Shown here one piece after another: positions 1 to 10,950 of a DNA stretch of 64,000 bases. Source of the DNA: Siphonodentalium dalli (lineage: Eukaryota; Mollusca; Scaphopoda; Gadilida; Siphonodentaliidae); contig CP136063.1 of the NCBI GenBank assembly GCA_032622095.1, positions 207,563,934 to 207,627,933 of the forward strand, written 5' to 3'. The notes beneath the pieces are model-generated. The model saw nothing but the letters and a program-made list of their open reading frames with translations. It was not told the origin of the DNA and searched no databases. Numbering within the stretch: position 1 is the stretch's first letter; each line of letters opens with the position of its first letter. The translations under genes were made by a program, and so were the position numbers.

Positions 1-870
1 AACACTAGTGGACCTACTTTTGTTGTATCGGCCAATAGAAGAAACAGAGAGTAGATTTGCTGATCGTTTTGCATCCATTTTCTACCTAAGTTACTATGCT
101 ATCAACCGCAATAACTTTAAACATAGAAAATTTATTAGATAAAAATTAATTGCTGTATATACGGAAACACGCCCGTTGAAGTTAAACGACCACTATTCAA
201 GACTCGGCAGAAAGTTTGGATGCATAACGTACCGGAATATAACATGATTAAATTATCGGCGGTCATTTTTCGTAATCTAACCGCAGCAACGTAACCAGCG
301 GACTCCAAAGCATGTGTTCTAGCGATGTCGGTTTGATCACTTCCTCAGTTCGTGTTTAATAGATCGGTCCGAGTGTGTATTCTCACTAGAAATCAAATAA
401 AGTTGTCAACTATTTAAATTTCTTAGTACTGTCCCAACGAAATTGAGAAGTAAACATCTTTATACCTGTATACATATGGAATATGTCCTGTGGTATGACA
501 GAAGGGGAAAAATTGGCTGGGGGAATGGGGCCCAAAAAGGGATCCCCTGCCGCAATAGCGGACACCCCACTATATGTCAAAGTTAGTGATTCATGATCGT
601 CCCATGTTGTTTGATTTGCTCATTTTGCAGGGCCAAATAAAAGGTTCAATACAACCCGAATCCCAGTCAAAGGTTTTGAACCAGACCGAATCAGCACATC
701 GATTTTGATTCGAACCAAATCTCAAACAGTTCGCAGGGCCCTATTCCTATCTAGAGGTAACTTCAAAGATCCATATGAAGTTTGGTGACGATTGTATAAG
801 GAATGTGGCCTGTAGGGTGTGCTGCAGGAAATTGTTAATGAATGCTTGCATGCCCCGACAGACATGGCAA
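1..870. other. non-coding stretch, nothing recognised
   Basis: AT-rich sequence with no open frame of note and no similarity to the other repeats in the window that I could see. Two related G-rich spots near 632 and 736 (GCAGGGCC) lie about 100 bases apart but do not form a clear repeat. Confidence 0.5.
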
Positions 871-872
871 TA

Positions 873-1002
873 CAGTAATGCCCTAAATAATCTCACTGAG
901 AGCTTTCCGATGAATGGCAACAAGCCATATTGGCGACTAAATCCTGAAAAGTTACCCATAATTTTGCTGTGATTAAGGAGTCGATTATTTAGGGCATTAC
1001 TG
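873..1002. mobile_element. MITE with CAGTAATGCCC ends, copy 1
   Basis: A 130-bp element. The left end CAGTAATGCCCTAAATAAT is mirrored by ATTATTTAGGGCATTACTG at the right, and TA lies on each side (871-872 and 1003-1004). TA target duplication plus short inverted ends is the usual layout of Tc1/mariner-type MITEs. The core, GCTTTCCGATGAATGGCAAC followed by CTGAAAAGTTACCCATAAT, recurs at about 25055-25115 and 27018-27075, so this is a family. It has no coding capacity; the short open frames across it are read-through. Confidence 0.8.
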
Positions 1003-1039
1003 TAGCTCAAACTGGACTTTGTCAAGTTGAACACAAAAA

Positions 1040-1490
1040 TTCATGTTTTAGCTCTTATTTTGACTCCCACAAAATGAAAAATAATTCATGGATACCTGTA
1101 AAGATTCTTTGATTTTAGACGACAGTGTTCCCTCAGAATCATCATCCCATTCCTTCTCGAAACATGCTATTTGATTCCTGTAGCGGAGTTCTGCACGCAC
1201 CAGCTCCAGCCAGAATGTACATACTCTGCAAATAATAAAATGTGATTATAATCCTTCGATGACTGGAAAAAACAAGAGGTACGCTGTCGCGTGGCATTTG
1301 CCCCCGACCGTAGCAATTCGGATTAAGCATGGACGAAACTGCGGATATCCGAGGAGGTCTATATGACCATTCCAAAAGAAGTTTGTACAATCATCACTTC
1401 TAGAAATTCCGGAAACCCAAAAACAAACGATCCGGAAACCAAAAAACAAGCGAAAATTAAAATTTTCAAAGTTGAAAAAAGGGCCATAAC
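1040..1490. other. non-coding stretch before the 172-bp repeat
   Basis: No credible gene. Near 1405-1445 the phrase CGGAAACC with A-rich spacers occurs twice. The sequence runs into the 172-bp tandem array without a visible boundary. Confidence 0.4.
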
Positions 1491-2282
1491 TCTGGCAAAA
1501 AACATCAGATCATACCCAAATTCGCACAAAAAATGGCCATAACTCTGGTGAAAATGGGTGGACGAAACCCGCGCTATGCATGTAGCTGTTCCCCCATGCT
1601 GCTCTATCACCATACCAAATATCAGCTAAATCTGCCCAGCGGTTGCTGAACAATAATGCAAAATGTTTGTACGGACGGACAAAATTGAATTTTCTAAGTA
1701 AAAAAAGGGCAATAACTCTGGTGAAAATGGGTGGACGAAACCCACGCTATGCATGTAGCTGTTCCCCATGCCGCTCTATCACCATACCAAATATCAGCTA
1801 AATCTGCCCAGCGGTTGCTGAACAATAATGCAAAATGTTTGTACGGACGGACAAAATTGAATTTTCTAAGTAAAAAAAGGGCAATAACTCTGGTGAAAAT
1901 GGGTGGACGAAACCCACGCTATGCATGTAGCTGTTCCCCATGCTGCTCTATCACCATACCAAATATCAGCTAAATCTGCCCAGCGGTTGCTGAACAATAA
2001 TGCAGAATGTTTGTACGGATGGACAAAATTGAATTTTCTAAGTCAAAAAAGGTCAATAACTCTGGTGAAATTTGGTGGACGAAACCCGCGCTATGCATGT
2101 AGCTGTTTCCCCATGCTGCTCTATCACCATACCAAATATCAGCTAAATCTAGCCACGTAACGGAAATCAGCCACCCAACTATCCATTTTTCTTAAAATTG
2201 GCCACATAAATGTCAGATGTAAGCACGGACGGAGACGTCGACTATATACCCGCGGACTTCAAGTCGGGGGCATAATAATAGA
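1490..2282 (+). repeat. 172-bp tandem array with hairpin tail
   Basis: The phrase AAATGGGTGGACGAAACCC recurs at about 1551, 1723 and 1895 and, slightly changed, at about 2067, giving a 172-bp period and roughly four units. Each unit carries AATAACTCTGGTGAAAAT and a TGTACGGACGGACAAAATT block. The array ends in GCACGGACGGAGACG and a small hairpin (CCCGCGGACTTCAAGTCGGGGG, two pieces around 2249-2270) followed by CATAATAAT. The open frames inside start exactly one unit apart and are repeat read-through. The same design (units, ACGGACGG, hairpin, ATAATA) returns at 33295-34012 and near 35545-35632. Confidence 0.85.
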
Positions 2283-2960
2283 ATTATCAACTAGATGGCT
2301 CCAAAATTGTGTATTAACTGTCAAAAAGTCGCGAAAAAGTATAATTTTGATCATCAGGAACAGTCACAAATCAGTCAAGAACCATCACAAACCTGCGATA
2401 GAACGACTTCGGATGTAACAGTTCCTACACAGTGGATTTAATATTCTATTCATATCAGGATTTGTTTTTGGATTATCTTTCACAATGAACCAAGGTATGT
2501 TATCTTAAACATTGAACATCATTGGGTCAAATTGACCGGGATCATAGGGAATGATATAAAACTCTACAGAATAGGCTATCTGAACATTCCTATGATCAAT
2601 AGGAAAACTATTGTCAAGTCTCCTGCAATAAATTTCATACCATTGTAAAGATAATTAAATTCTGAATTCAAAATAGCAAACTTCAATTCAAAACATTTAA
2701 TACATCAGAAGTTATAATTTTTTTTTAATATTTATATAGAAATTAGAATCTCAATAAATACCACACACAACGAATAACGTAACATCACAAACTCAACGTA
2801 AATACATGACATTATATACATGTAGGAGATGATACAAAAAGTGACTTGGTGTTCACCAAATACACCCCATGTAACAAATGAAAGTGTCAATGACACTGTA
2901 GCTCAACTTGGAAAGGGAATAATTTCATGTGTTAAAGTCAATGGAGTGATTAGGAATGTG
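2283..2960. other. non-coding stretch, nothing recognised
   Basis: AT-rich, including a long T/A run near 2716. No gene or repeat boundary could be supported. Confidence 0.4.
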
Positions 2961-2965
2961 GAAAG

Positions 2966-4285
2966 TTGAAAGGCCTAGTTATGCAAAGAGTAAAATCTAA
3001 GATGGCCGCTGGCAGCCATGTATTTTTGCCAAATGATCCCAAAATGACTCGTTCCCATCTACATGTCAATATTAACATCCTTGACAAATTTCATGATGAT
3101 CAGACGAGCAGTATGACCTGTAGCCCGCGCCAATGGATTAAATTTTGAAATCCAAAATGGTGGCTGGTGGCCATGTTTTTTGCCGAATGACCCCAAAATA
3201 ACTCGTTCCCATCTACATGACAATGTCAACATTCATGACAACTTTCATAAAGATCGGACAAAAGGTACGATCTGTAGCCCGTGCTAATGGATTGAATTTT
3301 GAAATCAAGATGGCCGCTGGCGGCCATGTTGTTTGTCCGAATGACCCCAAAATGACTCGTTCCCATTTTCATGATGATCAGACTAAAGGTACGACCTGTA
3401 GCCCGTGCTAAAGGATTTAGTAATACAAAGAGTAAAATCCAAAATGACTCGTTCCCATCTACATGTCATTGTTAACATCCATGAAAAAATTTATGATGAT
3501 CCGACCAAAGGTACAACCTGTAGGCCGTGCCAAAGAATTTAGTCATGCAAAGAGTAAAATCTAAGATGGCTGCCGGTGGCCATGTTTTTTGGCCGAACAA
3601 CCCCAAAATTACTCGTTCCCATCTACATGTCAATATTAATATCCATGACAAATTTCATGATGATCAGACAAACAGTACGACCTGTAGCCCGTGCTAATGG
3701 CCATGGATTGAATATTGAAATCCAAGATGGCCACTGGTGGCCATGTTTTTTCCCCGAATGAACCCAAAATGACTATGACACATTTTATGATGATCCGACC
3801 AAGGGTACGACCTGTAGGCCGTACCAAAGAATTTAGTCATGCAAAGAGTAAATCTAAGATGGCTGCCGGCAGCCATGTTTTTTGGCCGAATTACCCCAAA
3901 ATTACTCGTTCCCATCTACATGTCAATGTTAACATTCATGACAAATTTCATGATGATCAGACCAAAGGTACGACCTGTAGCCTGTGCTAATGGATTGAAT
4001 TTTGAAATCCAAGATGGCCGCTGGCAGCCATGTTGTTTGTCCGAATGACCCGAAAATGACTCGTTCCCATCTACATTCCAATTTCAACAGCCATGACAAA
4101 TTTAATGATGATCAGACTAAAGGTACGACCTGTAGCCCGTGCTAAAGGATTTAGTCATGCAAAGAGTAAAATCTAAGATGGTTGGCGGCCATGTTTTTTT
4201 GCCGAATGACCCCAAAATTACTCGTAGACGACAAAGCCATGGCAATAGCTCAAACCTTACAAAGTAAAGTTGAGCTAAAAAGCGC
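2966..4285 (+). repeat. ~150-bp tandem array (AAGATGGCCGC family), array 1
   Basis: Degenerate tandem units, each reading roughly GCAAAGAGTAAAATC, AAGATGGCCGC, CCATGTTTTTTGCCGAATGA, CCCCAAAATGACTCGTTCCC, ATGACAAATTTCATGATGAT, GGTACGACCTGTAGCC. About eight or nine copies are visible, some shortened. The array ends at 4229-4285 with GACGACAAAGCCATGGCAAT and a small stem, ACTTTACAAAGTAAAGT, then TTGAGCTAAAA. The same units and the same tail occur in both orientations at 23289-24440. Predicted proteins from it are read-through of the repeat. Confidence 0.85.
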
Positions 4286-4905
4286 GCATTGGTTCGTAAT
4301 TTTCATAACAAAACTTGTATAGCATGCGTTTACATTGGGCGATCGCTGGTACAAATTATGTAAATTAGGGGGAATTTCTTTGGAGAAATTCACAATTGAA
4401 GTTGATATGACTTAATATGAGCCATATAAGTCCATATGACCTAATGCGAAACGAGATGGCGGCACCCATAAATGCAGAAAATGGAGGCTGTATCCGGTTT
4501 GTTTTCAATGTGCTGAAACTCCGTTGTGTAATGTAGTATTTAGATAATTTTTTGATAGCTAAAACAGTTATATTATGAATTTTATGAATCGCTAAATCAA
4601 TTTTCGTGACATTGAGTATTTATTGAAATATAAAAAATAAATTGCAAGGTGGAATTTACTATGGAGCAGAATAGGAAACTGTCCGCGACGTCATGATGTT
4701 CCGGTCGCTACACATAAAGAGCATTTCTTCTCAATGGGCACACGCACAGGACACAGGAAAACGCATCGTTTTGAATGTAGTATCGAAAAAATTTGGGGGG
4801 GGGAGGCTATGAGATGGGCAAATACCCCCTGTTGTGGTCTCACCCCATTCGACGCTTCCAGACTCGGACAATGCTACGCATCATATATTATATACCAAGA
4901 TGTTC
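4286..4905. other. non-coding stretch upstream of the hAT insertion
   Basis: Contains a G-run (about 4795-4803) and no credible gene. A 60-codon open frame (4734-4916) runs into the transposon boundary and resembles nothing I recognise. Confidence 0.35.
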
Positions 4906-4913
4906 ATGGCGAC
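4906..4913. repeat. target-site duplication ATGGCGAC, left copy
   Basis: The 8 bases ATGGCGAC directly before the element are repeated exactly at 8367-8374 directly after it. Eight bases is the duplication length made by hAT transposases. Confidence 0.85.
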
Positions 4914-5731
4914 TAGGGAATCGACTAATCGACCGTTATAATCGACTGTTAGTTGATTAATCGTTCATATATGCGGCCCATATTACACGGGCCCAGGTAA
5001 ACACATGATAACTGCAAAATTACAATGACTACTTTACGTCCAGACTGAACACAGTTATAAACTGTCAGTCAGCAGGCTTGTCATTCTGAGCCGCCTGCTC
5101 GTCATTGGCCACCTAAACTCAAATTTGTATGGCAGGTAAACGTCCTCCTCATCGCTATTCCCACGGACGAGAATTAAAAAAAATATCTGTCCAGTCAATC
5201 AATGTTCCCCTTGAACACGCATGTATCGCGGTGCCACTGAAAGCATGTGGAACTGTCGCATACTTTTTGAAAACGGACTATGGTTAGTTTTAAAGAGTAT
5301 CCCATTGTGTATCGATTGCGTCACTGGACATATACATGTATTTGATTTCGCGGGTTAGGTGTCTGCTGTACTTTTAGTTTTGTTATTCAAAGTGCGTGCA
5401 GGCGGTTACCACTTTGACTTTGGAGAATGTAATGCATGTAGCACTAATAAGTGACGACACAAACTTGTTACTGATAACTGTCCAGTAACTTTAAACATTC
5501 CATGACTTTGTCAATAATGGTGAACATTTTACAGTATGAGATTTGAAAAATGAAATATAGATGCATTCCAATGCAAGTCGTTCATTATGGATATAATGAT
5601 CGATAATTACCCATCCATAGGAACATAAATTCACAGTTAAACATAATTTATGAACAATGACAAGGCCGTGACATGGCATAAAAGCAAAGGATGCTGCTGG
5701 CCCGGCACTGACTGAGAACATGTCACACACC

Positions 5732-6416
5732 AGACTTTCATTTTTAGAAAATGTAGGCGCGTAGAGTCCCGCTCGCTGGGTTTTGGCCAGGCGCGCGGTT
5801 TCTATCAAGATAAAATAAACAGCGGAAATACATTCATAAATGCCACGTAAATTGAATTAGTTTACTCACGATCGATGTCCAGTGAATCTCTTTGATGGTT
5901 TAACACTGCTTAATCCACTATCCATAAGCACAAGTGAATGTTACACACTATGTTTTATATTGTACATGCTCCTATATTAATTGTAATTCATAATTATTAA
6001 TAAGGAATCAATTTAATACTCCGATTCCATGCTGACAGAATAAATTTCAACATCTCCCGGCCACGTGGTCTCGCTTTGATTTTCCAGGAATTTATGTGAC
6101 ATCATAAGCCATACATAGAAATGTATTTTTAGCTTCGAATCTTTCAGTCTCAGACAGATAGTGCATTCGACACTTCACACCGTGTGACCTCAAATAACTT
6201 AAACTGCCAATCATCGTGGCACGAGGGACTCACCTTTTGATGTATGCCGACAATGAATGTTGGTTTCAGAGAATTCATGGGTAGACACTGAAAATAGCGT
6301 TATAAAGTTCGCTCTCTGTATTTGGCCTACGTGCGCAATCGCTCGCTCGCTGGTTTTCAATTTTAGCCGCGCGATGGTGCGCAAGAGCGATCGCGCGCCT
6401 CAAAAATGAAAGTCTG
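5732..6416 (+). mobile_element. CAGACTTTCA element, copy A
   Basis: About 685 bp with inverted ends (C)AGACTTTCATTTTT / AAAAATGAAAGTCTG. Flanks CACACACC at 5724-5731 and 6417-6424 are a perfect 8-bp duplication if the first C is counted as target. GC-rich subterminal blocks carry GCGCGC and GCTCGCTCGCTGG words. It encodes nothing recognisable. The 8-bp duplication and CAG-type ends point to hAT. Copy B at 7501-8276 is the same element in opposite orientation. Confidence 0.8.
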
Positions 6417-6535
6417 CACACACCGAACTCTTAAAAGATGACCGCCAAACTTCGGCTGTGACATCAAAGGATCAAAGGAAGCCGCTTCAGAAGTGGCGAG
6501 AGAACAGGCTGTCGGGTGGTAAATTGTGCTACATA

Positions 6536-7413
6536 GGGGAGACCCGGGCAAAGCGGATGGCCCGGGCAAAGCCGATCACCTTTATTATTTCAATACTATC
6601 AAATTATTCCTTGTCTATACGTATTTTAGAATAAAGTCATTTCGTGTTGGGTTAGTTTTTATACATTTCCACAGAGAACAAGATATAGTAAAATTTTGTA
6701 GCCCAGTAGAAAATTTTCGTCGAAATTTTACTATTTTACCAAATTTATAATTATTGTGCGTTTGCGCATATCTATTGCGCAGGTCGATGAGCAAATACCC
6801 ATCTACCCGAATAAATGTTGTCGGTGTCCTAGGCAATACATGTGTGGAATAAGACAATATGTCAATTTGCTAAATTCGATAGGACACTCACGTAATGCCC
6901 CGGATTGTAAAAAGATGTGCTGTGGGCAAAGCGGATCGGGCAAAGCGGATCTTTCATAATATGACTAAATTCCGGTACACATGCGTAGATTAAGTGAATT
7001 TGGACAATTTTATTAAGATGGGTCGACAAAACTCGTGCCTTGTAGGAGCATGTCCATAATTGAAAAATTTGAACATTTGAAAAAACGCGATTTTAATTAT
7101 TTGCAATAAATATGTATAATTGTCATTAATAAAACTTAAAAGTATACGATTAGTTGAGTAGCATTGCATTTTCAGAAGGATTCGTTTGCTGATCCGCTTT
7201 GCCCGATGTGGTGATCCGATTTGCCCGACGGCCGGGCAAATCGGATCAAAATTAAAAATCACCATAGCAACCAAACCAATAGATGCATCTGAATGCATCC
7301 TACGTCAAATGTTATGCCATCATGGTTAGAAACTGACAGTGCTAATATTTCTGATTGCCGGCTGCATTGTGTACAAGAAAACCTTACGTGATCAGCTTTG
7401 CCCGGGTCTCCCC
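6536..7413. mobile_element. TA-flanked element with GGGCAAAGCGGAT motifs
   Basis: An 878-bp element flanked by TA on both sides (6534-6535, 7414-7415). The ends are GGGGAGACCCGGGCAAAGC and its reverse complement. The end motif GGGCAAAGCGGAT recurs inside: next to the left end, twice near 6926-6953, and near 7190-7250 as inverted GATCCGCTTTGCCCG and GGGCAAATCGGATC. Reiterated end motifs could be extra transposase binding sites; that is inference. No transposase reading frame was found. Confidence 0.8.
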
Positions 7414-7500
7414 TACACTGTTAACTTTTACTTCCAGGCATGGCATTTGCGCATAGTACTGCTTAAATAAACAACCATACCCACATCCCCCCATGGGCGA

Positions 7501-8276
7501 CAGACTTTCATTTTTGAGGCACGCGATCGCTCTTGCGTACCATCGCGCGCCTGAAGTTGAAAACCAGCGAGCGATCGCGCACCTAGGCCAAATACAGAGA
7601 GCGAAGTTGGCCGAACCTGATAACGCTATTTTCAGTGTCTACCCAGACAAGATTGGTTAATAATGCCTGTACATGTATGATGTGTCACGAGATCAAAGGT
7701 GCCGCGACCTAGTTACCAATTCCACAACTTTCCATTCACAGTGCGGTGTCAATCAACCCGCCCGATGTTTGATCACCGACACCAGTAAATTATTTGAGGT
7801 CACACGGTGACGAATGCACTATCTGTCTGGATGATTCGTTTAAGCTAAAAATACATTTGAATGATTTATATGTATGGCTTATGACGTCACATAAATTTCT
7901 GGAAAATCAAAGCGAGACCACGTGGCCGGGAGATGTTGATATTATTCTGTCAGCATGGAATCGGAGTATTAAATTTATTCTTTATTAATAATTATGAATT
8001 ACAAATAATATAGGAGCATGCACAATATAAAACATAGTGTGTGACATTCACTTGTGCTTATGGATAGTGGATTAAGCAGTGTTAAACCATCAAAGAGATT
8101 CACTGGACATCGATCGTGAGTTACATGTAACTACCGGTAATTAAATTTACCGGCATTTATGAATGTGTTTCCGGCAATCCGCTGTTTATTTTTATCTTGA
8201 TAGAAACTGCGCGCCTGGGCCCAAAACCCAGCGAGCGAGACTATGCGCGCCTACATTTTCTAAAAATGAAAGTCTG
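7501..8276 (-). mobile_element. CAGACTTTCA element, copy B (inverted)
   Basis: About 776 bp, the reverse complement of copy A over most of its length. For example the block near 5860-5940 (GATGGTTTAACACTGCTTAA) reappears inverted near 8060-8110. Both ends are present. The flanks share only GGGCGA (7495-7500, 8277-8282), so its target duplication is decayed or hidden. With copy A it forms a potential stem of nearly 700 bp around a ~1.1 kb loop. Confidence 0.75.
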
Positions 8277-8366
8277 GGGCGATTTATAGTCGACTAAAGT
8301 AAATAACCGTCGACTACCACACCTGTCGAAGGTTAGTCGATTAATCGAATAATCGTGGCAAGCCTA

Positions 8367-8374
8367 ATGGCGAC
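8367..8374. repeat. target-site duplication ATGGCGAC, right copy
   Basis: Exact repeat of 4906-4913; marks the right border of the hAT-type element. Confidence 0.85.
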
Positions 8375-8449
8375 CATATTTCAATATTCCTACTACGATA
8401 ATCCTACATTCCTATGGGAAGCCAAATTGACATTTAATAAATAATTGAG

Positions 8450-8715
8450 CTTAAGCGCAATAAGGAATCCCTTATTGCGCTTAAGCAGAATAAGGGAAGA
8501 TCTAATTGCGCTTAAGCGCAATAAGGAATATCTTATTGCGCTAAAAAGGAATATCTTATTGCACTTAAGCACAATAAGGGAAGATCTAATTGCGCTTAAG
8601 CGCAATAAGGAAATTCCTTATTGCGCATATCTTATTGCACTTAAGCGCAATAAGGAATCTTTTATTGCGCTTAAGTGCAATAAGAGCTAATTGTGCTTAA
8701 GCACAATAAGGAATA
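8450..8715. repeat. array of TTGCGCTTAAGCGCAA palindromes
   Basis: Repeated self-complementary 16-20 bp words centred on CTTAAG, spaced by AAGGAA or AAGATCTAA. Variants with GCACTTAAGTGC and GCGCTTAAGTGC alternate. Open frames across it are repeat read-through. Confidence 0.85.
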
Positions 8716-8876
8716 TTGCGCCACATTACATAAACTCCCTATAATTCAAATGGTGTAGTCCATGGTACAATGGGTGGAGGAAATATAGGATAATTCTAGT
8801 ACTATTTGCAGAGGGGTGATCTCATGAGGAAGCTATTAATTGCGCTTAAGTGCAATAAGGATGTAATTGCGCTTAA

Positions 8877-9459
8877 AGGGGTACTGTACACCATTTTCAT
8901 TAAATTTCCGGTGACAACAACGATCTAATATCGATAATATATAGAAACATAAGTAATTTGAGTCGAAGATGTATTCTGTAAACTCTCAGGTTAATAGGCT
9001 ATCTTAAAATTTAATAATTTAAAAGTTAATAATTTGATATAAATTGAATTTATGACTGGAGCCATAAAATGGCGTCAATTAAATTACGAATTTCCGTAAT
9101 CAAACAAAGTAATTGAGGGATACTAGATTGTTAAACCGATCGCACACACGATCGCTTAAAATATTATGATGATACGGGGAGAACACTCAAGCCACTCACT
9201 GACTAGCGACGATACAATAATTTAAATGATTATATGGGACTAGTATGCCTATAATATAACTTTTATTTGATTCATTTGGTTGAAAACTGTACAAAAATTA
9301 CTCGACAACGACAATTTGTATTTTTGCATTCCGGTAAATTTGTCATCCGTAACACTACTTCGTACTCAACAGACTTTCAAATAATGAAAAAAATGTTACC
9401 TTATTCTCCGACTCGGAGACTATAGAAACCAACAACAACATTTGGCGTACAGTACCCCT
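8877..9459. mobile_element. TTAA-flanked element, AGGGGTACTGTAC ends
   Basis: A 583-bp insertion with inverted ends AGGGGTACTGTAC(A/G)CC and TTAA at both borders (8873-8876, 9460-9463). Removing it and one TTAA restores a GCGCTTAAGCGC palindrome of the host element, which confirms the insertion. TTAA duplication is the mark of piggyBac-type transposition. No coding capacity. Confidence 0.85.
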
Positions 9460-9595
9460 TTAAGCGCAATAAGGTAAGATCTAATTGCGCTTAAGCGCAG
9501 TAAGAATATTCCTTATTGGGCTTAAGCACAATAAGAATATTCCTTATTGCGCTTAAGCTCAATTATTTATTAAATGTCAATTTGGCTTCCCATAC

Positions 9596-10330
9596 TGTGG
9601 CATTATCAGTGACTCAAAAAGTGCGTTACAGACAATATACAATCGAGACTATTATAAAGGTCACATAGATCACACTCGTGCATGTAACTCTCTAATAAAT
9701 GATATTTTCAATGAAACGGGATCCAGGGTTATTCTGAAATGGATGAGAGGTCATACTAACATTACGGGTAATGATTTGGCAGACATTGCAGCAAAAGAAG
9801 CAGCTTCTACTGTCCCGCAAGCTTCTTTCACAGACCACTCTAATCTGAACTCTTTCAAAGAACACAAAAATGCAATAAAGGACTCTGTTAAATGTAAGTG
9901 GCAAACCTCGTGGGACCTTTGTAAAACTTCCCAGCACACTCAAGAATTGTTTCCAATAACTGGTATGAAGCCTACCAAATTCTCAATCTCTGACAGAGCC
10001 ACGGAGGTGAAAGTTAACCGACTCAAGTTAGGTCACACTCTCCTAAATGAGCATATGTTCAAAATGAATCTTGTAGCCACACCGAAATGCTCTTGTGGTG
10101 AACAAGGAACTATACAACACTACATTCTCAACTGCAGCTTAAACCAAGGGTACAGGGACATTCTGTTTTCTGATCTCACTGAAAGTCCGCAACTCGAGGA
10201 TTCTATAAATGACAGCGGCATAACAATAAAACTTCTCCTCGGACAATGCGAAGGACTGTCAGCAGATACAGAACTTCTTCGACATAAACTTGTTCACAAC
10301 TTTGTCAGATCTTCAGGCATCAGTGTCTAA
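9596..10330 (+). pseudogene. non-LTR retrotransposon: RNase H and C-terminal zinc motif
   Basis: One open frame without a start, 244 codons to the TAA at 10328. It begins in the middle of an RNase H domain: SDSKSAL (acidic active-site block) near residues 4-10, then WMRGHTNITGNDLADIAAKE near 48-67, the conserved GH..GN..AD block with catalytic His and Asp. The tail has RLKLGHTLLNEH and a CSC...H....C zinc motif, typical of the end of the polyprotein in I/Jockey-like elements. Reverse transcriptase is missing. The frame starts right at the TA duplication of the upstream element (8415-9592), so that insertion, or 5' truncation, cut it. In life the protein degrades RNA in RNA:DNA hybrids during target-primed reverse transcription. 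Confidence 0.85.
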
Positions 10331-10490
10331 ACAATGATATTATATATGTATATAACTCTCCCTTACCAGATAGAAGACGTCACACATACAGAGTATAGCA
10401 CCTAGTGAATACAGCACCAGCAGTTAATGCACCAGTGACATTAATCAGCTACAGATGATTATGATGCCAACAACAACAACAATGATATTG
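10331..10490 (+). other. 3' untranslated tail of the retrotransposon
   Basis: Follows the RNase H stop codon and ends in a short CAACAACAACAACAATGAT run, the kind of simple repeat found at 3' ends of several non-LTR clades. The Mutator-like element is inserted at this tail; its 9-bp duplication ATGATATTG is taken from it. Confidence 0.55.
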
Positions 10491-10831
10491 GGTACTGCGT
10501 TATGCAGTAGGTCCCTAGATTTGCGTAGGTCTCCGTAGGTCACTCAATTCGCGTAGGTCCCCGCAGTAATGCAATATATAGTAGGTCTACATGATTTATT
10601 GACTGATAAAATGGATTGAGACCACTAAATGATCATGTTAGATGTTACTTTGCATATATTTTTTATAATTAATTTCCAAAATCTGATGGGTTTGTTTGCT
10701 TAGTGATACTTAGAGGATGAAGCCTAACTAAAATTACGTGATTTCTTATCCGGAAAGTAAGAGGATTATCTTACTGGCTTCGGGATAAGATATTAATTAG
10801 AGGATTACTGAATATATTTTTGCATTGATTT
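10491..10831 (+). repeat. left long terminal inverted repeat
   Basis: Matches the reverse complement of 12503-12846 along its length with small indels, including GGATTATCTTACTGGCTTCG and TAGGATGAAGCCTAACTAAAA-like blocks. Confidence 0.85.
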
Positions 10832-10950
10832 CGGCAATGTCTGTTGTGAAAAGGATCTGTCCTCTTTGAAGATTCATTTCGGCAATGTCTGTTGTGAAAA
10901 GGATCTGTCCTCTTTGAAGATTCATTTCGGCAATGTCTGTTGTGATAGGG
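10829..10950. repeat. 48-bp tandem repeat, ~2.4 copies
   Basis: TTTCGGCAATGTCTGTTGTG begins at about 10829, 10877 and 10925; the units are separated by AAAAGGATCTGTCCTCTTTG. The first two units are identical as far as I can read, so the duplication is recent. Confidence 0.9.

Larger units (their letters stand above)
4914..8366. mobile_element. hAT-type non-autonomous element carrying nested insertions
   Basis: A 3,453-bp element bounded by a perfect 8-bp duplication (4906-4913 and 8367-8374). The left end reads TAGGGAATCGACTAATCGAC. The right end, reverse complemented, reads TAGGCTTGCCACGATTATTC followed by GATTAATCGACTAACC. The TAGG start and repeated ATCGACTAATCGA-like words are typical of hAT ends. 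No transposase is visible. Much of the interior is younger insertions: two inverted copies of a CAGACTTTCA element (5732-6416, 7501-8276) and one TA-flanked element (6536-7413). Without them roughly 1.1 kb remains, so this is a deletion derivative that became an insertion target. Confidence 0.8.
8415..9592. mobile_element. TA-flanked element of TTAAGC palindromes
   Basis: A 1,178-bp element flanked by TA (8413-8414, 9593-9594) with inverted ends perfect for over 50 bp, starting TGGGAAGCCAAATTGACATT. Both ends run into arrays of the palindrome TTGCGCTTAAGCGCAA joined by (T)AAGGAAT/ATTCCTTA spacers. About nine palindromes lie at 8450-8715 and more at 8838-8876 and 9460-9560. The array can fold into consecutive hairpins. 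A second element (8877-9459) sits inside. Related fragments occur at 20899-20912, 21566-21605, 28440-28520 and 29803-29937. Confidence 0.85.

Noticed and set aside
747-1034. Open frames on both strands across the first MITE
   Set aside because: Both cross the MITE boundaries and share residues only because the element is an inverted repeat.
4734-4916. 60-codon frame running into the hAT border
   Set aside because: No domain and no continuation on the far side of the insertion in the same frame that resembles a protein.
8375-8414. Upstream continuation of the RNase H frame across the TA element
   Set aside because: Joining across the excised element leaves an open frame, but 40 bases are too few to show RNase H similarity, so the fragment is annotated only from 9596.
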